Shown: positions 1 to 7,822 of the stretch, piece after piece
Numbering within the stretch: position 1 is the first letter of the stretch
Layout of the letters: each line of letters begins with the position of its first letter
NCBI RefSeq assembly: GCF_029379315.1
Contig: NZ_JAQYWQ010000001.1
Coordinates: 1-64,000 of the forward strand
From: Nostoc sp. S13
Lineage (GTDB): Bacteria > Cyanobacteriota > Cyanobacteriia > Cyanobacteriales > Nostocaceae
Length of the DNA stretch: 64,000 nucleotides
Reading direction: 5' to 3'
Notes under the pieces: generated by a model
What the model was told of the DNA's origin: nothing
The model's database searches: none
What the model saw: only the letters and a program-made list of their open reading frames with translations
Made by a program: the position numbers and the translations under genes

Positions 1-245
1 TTGCAGCAGTTGCACCAAGGCGGCGATCGCAATTTCATTGCCAGTGCCGATTTCCACTAAGCTTGATGCTGCCAGCCTACGGGTGGAGTCATCCACAGTA
101 GTTGATTGCAGCAGTTGCACCAAGGCGGCGATCGCAATTTCATTGCCAGTGCCGATTTCCCCTAACCTTGATGCTGCCTGCCAACAGGTGGAGTCATCCA
201 CAGTTGTTGATTGCAGCAGTTGCACCAAGGTGGCGATCGCTTTTG
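1..245 (-). repeat. 105-bp tandem repeat encoding HEAT units
   Basis: The 15-mer ttgcagcagttgcac occurs at 1, 106 and 211, so the period is 105 bp (35 codons). Adjacent units are nearly identical at DNA level. On the minus strand each unit encodes one HEAT-like helix pair (core IAIAALVQLLQ followed by a short Asp/Ser-rich turn). The array continues beyond the left edge. Confidence 0.85.
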
Positions 246-1863
246 TGCGGTCTGTTTGTTGCAATGCCGACCTAGCTTCCTCTTCGATTGAACTCGGACT
301 ATCAATTGTCCACTTGACAATTTGTGTTACTATTTCCTCTGCTCTGAAATAATCCCTAAACTCTGCAATTCCTGCGGCGGCTAAAAAATAGGCGCGATAT
401 TCATAAACTTTTTGACATCCATCTTTCAAATTTACTAAAGCATCAATAAACTTTTGCTTTTGCTGCTTGAGGTTTTCTTCTTCTCGCCCTAGCCAAAGTA
501 ATATTGTTTGCTTCCATTGCGGTTCAAAGATGCGATAAATTCCTTGACTGGGATTTTTCGGAACGTGCTTGAGAAAGAAATCCCCGTTATCAATTGCTTT
601 AGCAGCAAAGTACTCTTGAAATGAAGCATGAAAGAAAGCGTAAACAGGTTTTCTATTTGTATCTATCCCTACACAGTTCAGCCAGCCGCGATTGAGTGCC
701 AATTTTAGCAGCGACTTTTCATCATCAGCATTCCCCAGAAACTGACTAACAAAATCCTCCCGCAAGCGAAAACGGGTTGCTTCCTTGTCTATTGCTTTTT
801 TAGCTAATTCCCCTAGTTTGACATTGAGTTGCTGACGCTGGTCAGATGTTGTCGCAAATTCCTGTTCTTTCCACTTGTAGAAGTCATTAACAAATTGCTG
901 ATAGAGTCCCGCTTGAGTATTGGGTAATTTACCATCTCCTGATTGCCAATTCAAGCACAGCAGTGTCAACCGCAGAGGATTTTTCACTAAATCTTGAATC
1001 CGTTCTTTACCTGATTCTTTCAAAGCAGCGCATAATCGCTTCCCAGTTTCGGGAATAGCAGCGAACCATTTGTGAATAAATTTCTCTACCTGTTGTGGAT
1101 AAGAAAAATCTAAACTGCGATAGGTATCAAAATCATTAAGTGCAATACTGTTGCCATCCCACAGATTAACCCGACAAGTCAGCAGAATTCGCGCTTGAGA
1201 AATTAATCCTGCTTCACGGAATTGCCATGCAATTTCTGTAAGAGGATTACCTGAAGATGCGGACATTTCATCTAACCCATCTAGCAACAGCCAGACATTA
1301 TTTTGATTAAACAGAGCAACAAAATCATTCTTCAGTTGCTCAGTGGGTTCAGCTTTACCTGTTTTTTCGGCAATTTGAATTAACCAACTCTCGAACAGAT
1401 AAGCTTTTAGTTCCTGACCTCGCAAATCTGCTAAAGATACCCAAATGACAATCGATTGGTCAATCTCACGAGATACCCAATCAGCAATCTGCTGTAAAAG
1501 TGTTGTCTTTCCTGCTCCTGGTTCGCCAATAATCGCAATTCGCTTACCTTGACTTTTAGCCGTATTCTTCTGTTTGAGAACTTCATCTAGAAAAGCATCA
1601 TGCTCAAATGTTTTGGTGATTTCTGTCTCCTTGTACAGTTCTGACCCCTTTTCTGGAGAAATATCACCCTGACGCTTAGATTGTTTTTTGCGCTCAACTA
1701 ATCCCAGTGGCACGTAAACATCATCAACTTGCAGGGTGACTCCTTCAGTTGATGTCAGAGGATTTGTAGTCAGCTTTCGCCGTTCTGCCAACAATTCACG
1801 GCAGACTTTGCGCCAGTCATCGAGAGTTAACTTTGTCCCATCCTCCCCTTGAGACGACTGTAG
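1..1863 (-). CDS. NACHT-domain NTPase with C-terminal HEAT repeats (NLR-like), 3' end outside window
   Basis: The minus frame stays open from just after the TGA at 1864-1866 to the window edge. About 112 residues in is a Walker A motif, GEPGAGKTT, followed by a NACHT-type Walker B region (WLLLDGLDE, near 1290). A helical region follows, then 35-residue HEAT-like repeats at the edge. Proteins of this build are STAND ATPases; bacterial NACHT members include anti-phage sensors, though many cyanobacterial ones are uncharacterised. No ATG occurs in frame near the 5' end. The conserved leader (KLTLDDWRKVCRELLAE) follows directly after the stop of the upstream 146-aa ORF in the same frame. The two may therefore be one gene broken by a nonsense codon, or the start may be a rare TTG about 23 codons in. 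The family call is firm; the start is unresolved and the C-terminus is missing. Confidence 0.85.
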
Positions 1864-2304
1864 TCAAAAGTTGAAGTTATTAATTTGGTTATTTATTTGT
1901 CCTTGATTTACAACCCCAATTTTTTCTGCTAGCTGCGTCAGATTTTGAATGGTTGGCTGTTGAGACTTGAGAGTATTTTCGATTTCTTGAATTTTTTGAG
2001 TGAGTTTTGGTTCTGCTTTTGCTGCTGCTTCCACTTCCACAACAGCTTGAGCAATTTCTGGGTCTGTGTCTGCTGCTGCTTTCAGTTCCAGCACTGCTTG
2101 ACCATAATCTAAACGCTGCGGTTCATTTCCCTCAACAGCAGTGGTGAGTAATGGCGATTTATTCTTCTGGCGGAGTAATTCTATTAACTTACCAGGAGCC
2201 ATCGATACAGCATGACCAATGTTTTTGCCGATTTCCTCCTGCGCTTTAGTCCAAAGTGTTGTTGCGATCGCAGTAGCAACAGCCGTTAGTGTTACAGTTA
2301 CCAT
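1864..2304 (-). CDS. 146-aa helical protein upstream of, and in frame with, the NACHT ATPase
   Basis: It opens with a hydrophobic Ala/Thr-rich stretch (residues 1-18), a possible membrane segment. A charged helical middle rich in Glu/Ala follows (about 65-115), and the end is Asn-rich with VVNQGQINNQINNF. A similar Asn/Gln-rich motif is, from memory, common at N-terminal or effector-side regions of cyanobacterial NACHT proteins. It stops with TGA at 1864-1866 and the NACHT frame continues in the same register without its own ATG. It is either the N-terminal part of a single protein split by a nonsense mutation or a separate subunit co-transcribed with the ATPase. I do not recognise a named domain. 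The ATG at 2302-2304 is the only good start. Confidence 0.7.
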   Translation of the reverse strand: MVTVTLTAVATAIATTLWTKAQEEIGKNIGHAVSMAPGKLIELLRQKNKSPLLTTAVEGNEPQRLDYGQAVLELKAAADTDPEIAQAVVEVEAAAKAEPKLTQKIQEIENTLKSQQPTIQNLTQLAEKIGVVNQGQINNQINNFNF

Positions 2305-2704
2305 AAATTCACTACAAATTGAGTTTATGTAAAAATTATTTCAATTGACACAAATAGTATGACGCAAAAGCTAGACGATTACTACTGAATATAACTCAGT
2401 CGTTTTAACTCACGCAGGCGGGTTTTGTATTTTGACTCCGCTCAATACAAGTCTGTATAGCCGCGACTTCTAGTCGCCAAGGCACTTGCTAACGCACCCT
2501 ACGAAAATATTTGAAACCTAACCAATTTGTTAGGTGTAAGCGTCAATCTCAAGGGTGGCGCTTACGCCTTACTTTAACTAATCCAAACAGCTTTTGACAT
2601 TCCACAAGATAAGGAACAGCGTTACTAGCATCACCCTTCTCTTGGACAGACGTAAAGATTAGTTGATTTCGCTATGATCAGCCAAGTTTTAGCAAATAGC
2701 ACTT
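2305..2704. other. Intergenic region with dispersed-repeat fragments
   Basis: No convincing gene. It holds GC-richer repeat fragments resembling dispersed Nostoc repeats (the stretch around 2413-2510) and a short inverted pair around 2545-2570 (gtaagcgtc / ggcgcttacgcc). The rest is AT-rich and probably carries promoters for the divergent flanking genes. Confidence 0.4.
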
Positions 2705-2812
2705 ATGGATAACGATTTACTGGCTTTTTTTGCGGGCGTTGCGTTCCTCATTCTCTATCTCATCTTTTCTGCATTAACTGAAATGGGGACTAAACTACCT
2801 TGGAAGAAATAA
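2705..2812 (+). CDS. Tiny single-span membrane protein (35 aa)
   Basis: ATG to TAA gives 35 residues: a short acidic start (MDNDLLAFF), one hydrophobic helix (about residues 6-23) and a basic tail ending LPWKK. This is the build of small cyanobacterial membrane subunits of photosystem, NDH-1 or cytochrome complexes. The sequence does not match the ones I can recall (PetN, PetL, PetM, Psb30, PsbY, NdhQ). There is no strong Shine-Dalgarno, so the call rests on length, TM profile and termini. Another single-span ORF lies 68 bp downstream on the same strand. Confidence 0.45.
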   Translation: MDNDLLAFFAGVAFLILYLIFSALTEMGTKLPWKK

Positions 2813-2880
2813 GCCGATGAGGCGATAAAGTTAGTGACATACTCTGAGTTGATATACTTAATTGTTCGAGAGAGTGCCAA

Positions 2881-2991
2881 ATGCGCGATCCACACCAGAA
2901 CCACATTAAAATTGATCCGGCAACCCTCGTTTTGATTGTTTGTATCCTAATACTCTTGCCTCTGCTGGTTGTTGGTTTTTTCTCGCAGTGA
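2881..2991 (+). CDS. Tiny single-span membrane protein (36 aa)
   Basis: ATG to TGA gives 36 residues: a polar N-terminus (MRDPHQNHIKIDPAT), then a strongly hydrophobic helix of about 20 residues rich in Leu/Ile/Val, ending FFSQ. The profile is a typical N-in single-span peptide. Function unknown. It follows a similar small ORF at 2705 on the same strand and may be co-transcribed with it. A gagag run about 10 nt before the ATG could serve as ribosome binding site. Spurious translation cannot be excluded without homologues. Confidence 0.45.
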   Translation: MRDPHQNHIKIDPATLVLIVCILILLPLLVVGFFSQ

Positions 2992-3016
2992 GCTAGTGAG
3001 AAATATTTAACAGATA

Positions 3017-3122
3017 TATAGGAATCCTACTTGAATCTTGCTCAGTATACTGCCAAGGAAAGCTTTGTAGTGAAGTTTCTAAGCGGCTTAATTGTTCAAA
3101 AATCAAATATGAGTCCTACATA
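3017..3122. repeat. ~105-bp dispersed inverted-repeat element, copy 1
   Basis: Its ends read tataggaatcctacttga and, on the opposite strand, tgtaggactcatatttg, an imperfect terminal inverted repeat. A second, inverted copy lies at 62360-62463, with matching ends and recognisable internal sequence (the aatcaaat and ttgaatctt segments). No coding capacity; probably a MITE-type or REP-like element. Confidence 0.6.
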
Positions 3123-3134
3123 ACGTGAACAAAA

Positions 3135-4425
3135 CTACTTAGGCAAAACTTGCCGTAGTGCTGCTAAAAGTTGGTCAACGCTTTCCCTACGACTATTAAA
3201 GCCCATCAATCCCACGCGCCAAACTTTACCAGCGAGTTCGCCAAGACCACCGCCAATTTCAATATTATGTTCATTAAGTAATTGCCGAGCGATCGCTTTA
3301 CCATCTACCCCTGTTGGAATGCAAACAGTAGACTTATCCGGAAATGAGAACTTTATTTGGCTGAAACCTAGCTCTGGAGAGGGTTTTAGAGGTTCCTGTT
3401 TTATATAAGCTAAAAAGTCAGCTATGTAAGGGTTTCAGCTATTTTGAGGTTTATTTGTGGATAGGTCTAGTGGTAAGCGTTGGCAGTCTATACTCTTGCT
3501 CAACGTGCATACTCAATCCTAAATTTTCCAACCCTTCCCAGAGATATTCTACGTTTTTTTGATGTCGCTGCCAGGAGTTTGCTAACCCTTCTTCTGCAAG
3601 CAAACGTAATGCTTCCCGCAATGCATAGTATAAATTAATCGGTGCTGTGTGGTGATAGGTGCGTTCAGGGCCCCAATACTTGCCCAGCAACAACATATCT
3701 AAATACCAATTTGTCACCTTTGTTTGGCGCCGTTGCAATTTCTCAACTGCACGCGCATTCATTGTAAAGGGCGAAGCACCAGGCGGGCAACCCAACCCTT
3801 TTTGGCTACAACTATAGGCTAGGTCAACTCCCCAAGCATCCAAAAACAAGGGGACACCACCCAAACTTGTTACCGTATCCACCAGCAGCAAAGTGCCAAA
3901 TTCGCGACACAAATCAGCGACTCCTTCCAATGGTTGACGTGCGCCGGTGGAGGTTTCGGCATCAACTAGAGCTAAAATAGCTGGACGATGAGTTTTTAAA
4001 GCAGTTTGAAGTTCATCCAGCTTAAAAACTTGTCCCCAAGGTTTGGTAATGCTTCGCACATCAGCACCATAACGTCCAGCCATATCCACAAGGCGATTAC
4101 CGAAGTAACCAGCTACACCAATTAAAACCACATCACCGGGTTCTACAGCATTGGCGATGGTTGCTTCCATTGCGGCTGTTCCCGTACCACTGACTGCAAT
4201 GGTAAGTGGGTTTTCTGTTTGCCATACGTAGCGTAGCAACGATTGAATTTCATCCATGAGTGCGAGAAAAGCTGGGTCAAGATGCCCAACGGGTGAGGTA
4301 TTCATCGCTTGGAGAACTGTGGGATGGGCATTTGATGGCCCAGGCCCTAACAGTAAACGGGATGGGATTTCTAGCGGTGTGAGTTGCAAGCGCCCAGAGT
4401 CATTGATTGAAATTGTTTGCGTCAT
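3135..4425 (-). pseudogene. Pyridoxal-phosphate aminotransferase (alanine/serine-glyoxylate type), interrupted by a MITE
   Basis: Residues 1-319 match class V aminotransferases that transaminate glyoxylate in photorespiration. The N-terminal GPGPSNAHP, the GTGTAAMEA loop and the PLP-lysine segment SCSQKGLGCPPG are intact. At the TA at 3468-3469 the frame runs into a 137-bp element and ends after five foreign residues (RPIHK). Beyond the element, 3135-3330 encodes the missing C-terminal ~60 residues (TVCIPTGVDGKAIARQLL ... ALRQVLPK). Removing the element plus one TA (139 bp) joins both parts in frame into a 383-residue protein, the normal family length. The truncated 324-aa product lacks the C-terminal small domain and is probably inactive or unstable. 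ATG at 4423-4425. Confidence 0.9.
3331..3467. mobile_element. 137-bp MITE inside the aminotransferase gene, TA target duplication
   Basis: Terminal inverted repeats are gacttatccggaaat and, reverse-complemented, gacctatccacaaat, flanked on both sides by TA (3329-3330 and 3468-3469). A second 137-bp copy at 39444-39580, in inverse orientation, differs at only 2 positions by eye. The TA duplication and short TIRs fit a non-autonomous element mobilised by an IS630/Tc1-mariner-type transposase. No such transposase lies in the window. Confidence 0.9.
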
Positions 4426-4617
4426 AATCTGTGTTCGCCTAGACGATACTTACCGGATCATAGAGCGAACGCATCACCGATGTTTTAGTGAATCTGTCAT
4501 TTGCCAGAAGATGCGATGTCTGACGACAAGCCTTATAAGCGTCTACGCGGCAAAGTATTATAGTGATTTAAATAAATGTGTGAGAGTATACTTATTCATT
4601 TACCCGGAGAGATAATT

Positions 4618-5007
4618 ATGGTATTTGCTGGCAAACCACCAAATAATTTAGGTGTTAACAACGGGAAATTAGCATCCTGCCCTAATTCCCCTAACTGCGT
4701 TTCTAGTCAGAGTGCAGATGCAACTCACAAAATTGCACCACTGACTTTTACATCTACTCCAGAAGAAGCGATTACTAATCTCAAAAAGATTATTCAGTCC
4801 TTACCAAGAACCAAAATCATTACCGAAAGTAAAGATTATTTATATGCAGAATTTAAAAGTGCTTTACTAGGATTTGTGGATGATGTCGAATTCTATCTAG
4901 ACCGAAATGCTAATGTTATACAAATGCGTTCAGCCTCACGCTTAGGTCAAAGCGATTTGGGTGTCAATCGTCAACGAATAGAGACGATTAGAGCCAAGTT
5001 AAAATAA
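4618..5007 (+). CDS. DUF1499 family protein
   Basis: 129 residues from the ATG at 4618, which is preceded by ccggagagataatt with a good Shine-Dalgarno. An in-frame ATG 14 codons upstream has no such signal. The N-terminal SCPNSPNCVSSQ cysteine motif and the later DDVEFYLD and IQMRSASRLGQSDLGVNRQRIE are hallmarks of DUF1499, a small family of unknown function common in cyanobacteria and proteobacteria. No signal peptide is seen. It lies 21 bp upstream of the DUF1345 gene on the same strand, so the two may be co-transcribed. Confidence 0.88.
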   Translation: MVFAGKPPNNLGVNNGKLASCPNSPNCVSSQSADATHKIAPLTFTSTPEEAITNLKKIIQSLPRTKIITESKDYLYAEFKSALLGFVDDVEFYLDRNANVIQMRSASRLGQSDLGVNRQRIETIRAKLK

Positions 5008-5028
5008 TTCGTAAATGGTAATTCAATT

Positions 5029-5751
5029 ATGAATTACCATTTAGTTAAACTGGACTGGATAACATCTGCGATCGCAAAATTTGTGAGACTTAATTTCTTT
5101 AAAAACTTTGACACCCGACCCCGACTAATCATTGCTATCGGGCTCGCTGTATTCGTTTCATTAATCCTTCCGCCTTGGCTGCACTTACCCACTCGCATTC
5201 TCTGCGCTTGGAACTCCGGTGTTGACTTTTTCTTAGCCGTGACGTGGTGGAAAATGATCAAGGCTACCCCACAAAAAATTCGCCGTTATGCTGAGAATGA
5301 ATATGAAGGACATCTGGCTATATTTTTGCTGGTGATCGCTGCTGCTTGTGCTAGTGTTTTAGCCATTGTATTTTTACTAACTGATAAAAAAGGGTTGTCA
5401 AAAATTCTGCTTAACCTACATGTCATACTTTCAATTATAACCATTGTCAGTTCGTGGTTACTAGTGCATACGATGTTTGCAGTGCAATATGCACATAGCT
5501 ATTACAAATATATTAATCGTAATAATAGTGAAGAAATCACGGGAGGTTTAGATTTTCCTCATAACGACTGTCCAGACTATTGGGAATTTTTATATTATTC
5601 TTTTGTAGTTGGCATGACTAGTCAAGTTTCCGATGTAGAGACGACATCACCTGATATGAGGCGCTTGACTCTGTTACATAGCATATTATCCTTCTTTTTC
5701 AATACCACCATTTTAGCTATGAGTATTAATCTCATTGCATCGCTGATTTAA
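5029..5751 (+). CDS. DUF1345 family integral membrane protein
   Basis: 240 residues with about five hydrophobic segments (around 35-50, 60-75, 95-118, 128-150 and 215-238). The conserved cores are RILCAWNSGVDFFLAVTWW and the later DYWEFLYYSFVVGMTSQVSDVE, typical of DUF1345 (predicted inner-membrane proteins, function unknown). The full family length appears present. It follows the DUF1499 gene by 21 bp and may share its transcript. Confidence 0.85.
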   Translation: MNYHLVKLDWITSAIAKFVRLNFFKNFDTRPRLIIAIGLAVFVSLILPPWLHLPTRILCAWNSGVDFFLAVTWWKMIKATPQKIRRYAENEYEGHLAIFLLVIAAACASVLAIVFLLTDKKGLSKILLNLHVILSIITIVSSWLLVHTMFAVQYAHSYYKYINRNNSEEITGGLDFPHNDCPDYWEFLYYSFVVGMTSQVSDVETTSPDMRRLTLLHSILSFFFNTTILAMSINLIASLI

Positions 5752-5919
5752 AAATTGTTTGACTCAGCCAAAAGCATGGGTTTAAGAGGAATTTAATTTT
5801 CACGAAGCAGAGATTTTATTTACCTTCCTTTATTCACAACTCATGCTAAAGGATAAATATTTTGAACAAACTATATTTATTATTTAAATAGTTGCTCAAA
5901 AAATATATATCCAAAAAAT

Positions 5920-6143
5920 ATGCTGATTCAAAAAGGCGAAATAGCTATTCGTCTAATGCAAGATTTGAAGAACTGCCATCTTATAAAATTGTCATCGACC
6001 CGCACATTGACAATCCTCGCGCTATTTGCTAATATGAAAAATGTGGTTTTGTGAAAGTAAAGCTATTGCCAGCACATAAACTGCATGAAGGGGAATATTC
6101 AGATTTTTGGCTGATGGCAATAGATCTAAAAAAACCATTATAG
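5920..6143 (+). pseudogene. Remnant of an AAC(6')-like GNAT acetyltransferase
   Basis: The first 18 codons from the ATG at 5920 (MLIQKGEIAIRLMQDLKN) match the N-terminus of aminoglycoside 6'-N-acetyltransferase-like GNAT proteins. The sequence then jumps, in another frame, to the C-terminal part: KIVIDPHIDNPRAIC, a TAA stop, then YEKCGFVKVKLLPAHKLHEGEYSDFWLM in pieces. About 100 central codons are deleted, with a frameshift and an internal stop. Nonfunctional. Confidence 0.75.
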
Positions 6144-6232
6144 CCCTAATTTACAATGGTTCCAGGTATTAATTGAGTAGCATTTTGAGTAGCTAAAAAT
6201 CTGGACACTTTTTGAAAAAAAATTAAATTATA

Positions 6233-7324
6233 TTAAAGGTCTGATTGGTTAATTATAAAAAACTGCATATTACCACATACATTACAGGCTATAGCTTCAA
6301 AAGGGATTGAACTATCAAATAAACTTCTCTCTGTCATCTGTAGATAATAACTTGCCAATTTATTATTTGGCTCTCTCTCTGGATATAAAGAGGTTTTCAA
6401 AAGTCCAGATTGAACAGCTTTATAAATTCCTTCGCCGCAAAATCTACAAATTGAATCAATTTTATTAGGATAAAAACCTCCACTAATCAAACGTTTAATT
6501 TTTATTGCTTCTTCTCTTATGTTGGCAGAAGTTAATCGGCTTTCAACATTCTCTATTACAGTTTTAGATAATATTCTCCCTGTTATGTAGTCAAGTTGAG
6601 AATTATTTAATAGAGTTGCCAAATTATCGTAGTTTTCTCTAGAAAAAGTTTTACCAGTCAATAAAAAATATAATATTTTACCCAAAGTATAAGAATCAGA
6701 TTGTTTGCTGATTTTATCTGTGCGTCCATTCTCTAGCTCTGGTGGAATATAAAATCTAGAGCCTATTTGCTCAATAGTTTGTGTTAGCCGAAAACTATCA
6801 TTTAAATCATCATCTGTATCAGAATTTAAATTTAAATTAAAATTAAAACATAAACCAAAGTCAAGAATTATGGGTTGTTCTTTATCATCTAAAACAATAT
6901 TATCTGGTTTTAAATCACGGTGTACTATATTGTTGTCATGTATATAGCTTACAGTTTCACATATTTTTATAAAATTTATAAGAGCTGGAATAACTTCCAT
7001 CGGGGCATTTTTACTCAATATATTGTTTCCATAATACTCAGTTACAAAATAATAGGGTTCTTTATCGAAAGAATAATCTAAGATAGGAAATATTCCTGAA
7101 TATTGCTTTTTGTTTAATTCCAGAATTGTTTCTATTTCCTGTTTAAATCTCAAAAGCCTTTTATTGTTAGTCAATTTTTTGAGAGCAAAAGTTTTTTCTG
7201 GTGTTGTTGAATCATGCACATCTTTGACAAGATATATCGAACCTTGCCCACCCTGTCCAATTGGTTCTGGTTGAGTTTTTTCCCATCGGTCATTAAATAA
7301 ATTCTTGTTCATAAAACGTCTCAT
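6233..7324 (-). CDS. Serine/threonine protein kinase with C-terminal cysteine pairs
   Basis: 363 residues. The Hanks-type kinase domain spans about 20-280: Gly loop GQGGQGSIYLV, Lys49 in FALKK, catalytic HRDLKPDN (135-142), DFG (155-157) and PPELENGR in place of APE. After the kinase fold comes a short tail with two CxxC pairs, CRFC (293-296) and CNVC (347-350), which could form a zinc ribbon. No transmembrane helix is seen, so it is likely cytosolic. All catalytic residues are present. The gene stands alone, with a remnant downstream and a helicase upstream on the same strand after 500 bp. A second ATG lies four codons in. Substrates unknown. Confidence 0.9.
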   Translation of the reverse strand: MRRFMNKNLFNDRWEKTQPEPIGQGGQGSIYLVKDVHDSTTPEKTFALKKLTNNKRLLRFKQEIETILELNKKQYSGIFPILDYSFDKEPYYFVTEYYGNNILSKNAPMEVIPALINFIKICETVSYIHDNNIVHRDLKPDNIVLDDKEQPIILDFGLCFNFNLNLNSDTDDDLNDSFRLTQTIEQIGSRFYIPPELENGRTDKISKQSDSYTLGKILYFLLTGKTFSRENYDNLATLLNNSQLDYITGRILSKTVIENVESRLTSANIREEAIKIKRLISGGFYPNKIDSICRFCGEGIYKAVQSGLLKTSLYPEREPNNKLASYYLQMTERSLFDSSIPFEAIACNVCGNMQFFIINQSDL

Positions 7325-7822
7325 TGTGCCTGAAAGCCATCTACTGCCATAGATGGCTAGAATGATAAATGATTGCCCTGCATCCAGTAGAAACTATGAC
7401 CGAATAATTATTAATTTGTAATTCGTAATTAGTGGTACAAGCTCCTCAATTCATTGATGGGGAGAAAAAACAGCTTGGCTTTTTTAAACCCTCGACTGAA
7501 GTTGTGGGGTAACAATTATGAATTATTCTAACACCCCTATTAGCTCCCCCTTCCCTTGTAGGGAAGCAGGCTAGTTTCATACAAGCAGAGAGAAAAACCA
7601 AAACTAGGTTTCAAAGCCTCTCCCCCGGTGGGGGAGAGGTTTGGAGAGAGGTAAAAATCCATGCTACAAGACAAGAAATCAAAACTTATGTATTTTTCTT
7701 TTTTCCTATGAAACCACCCTGCCCTTCGCTTGTAGGGAAGGGGGCTGTGGGGGTTAGGTTTTTGATTACTGAATCGATGCTCTAGTAACTGTGGATTCCA
7801 TTCAATTTCTTAAGAGTTTTCA
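7325..7822. other. Intergenic region made of dispersed repeat fragments
   Basis: No gene seen. Two related GC-richer fragments, 7545-7570 and 7720-7760 (cccttcccttgtagggaag / cccttcgcttgtagggaag), and the hairpin cctctcccccggtgggggagagg near 7617-7640 are typical dispersed cyanobacterial repeats. The remainder is AT-rich. Confidence 0.4.

Noticed and set aside
38-352. Plus-strand 104-aa open frame with repeated segments
   Set aside because: It is the antisense of the HEAT-repeat coding region; its repeats mirror the 105-bp units.
4256-4615. 119-aa plus-strand frame
   Set aside because: Mostly antisense to the aminotransferase gene.
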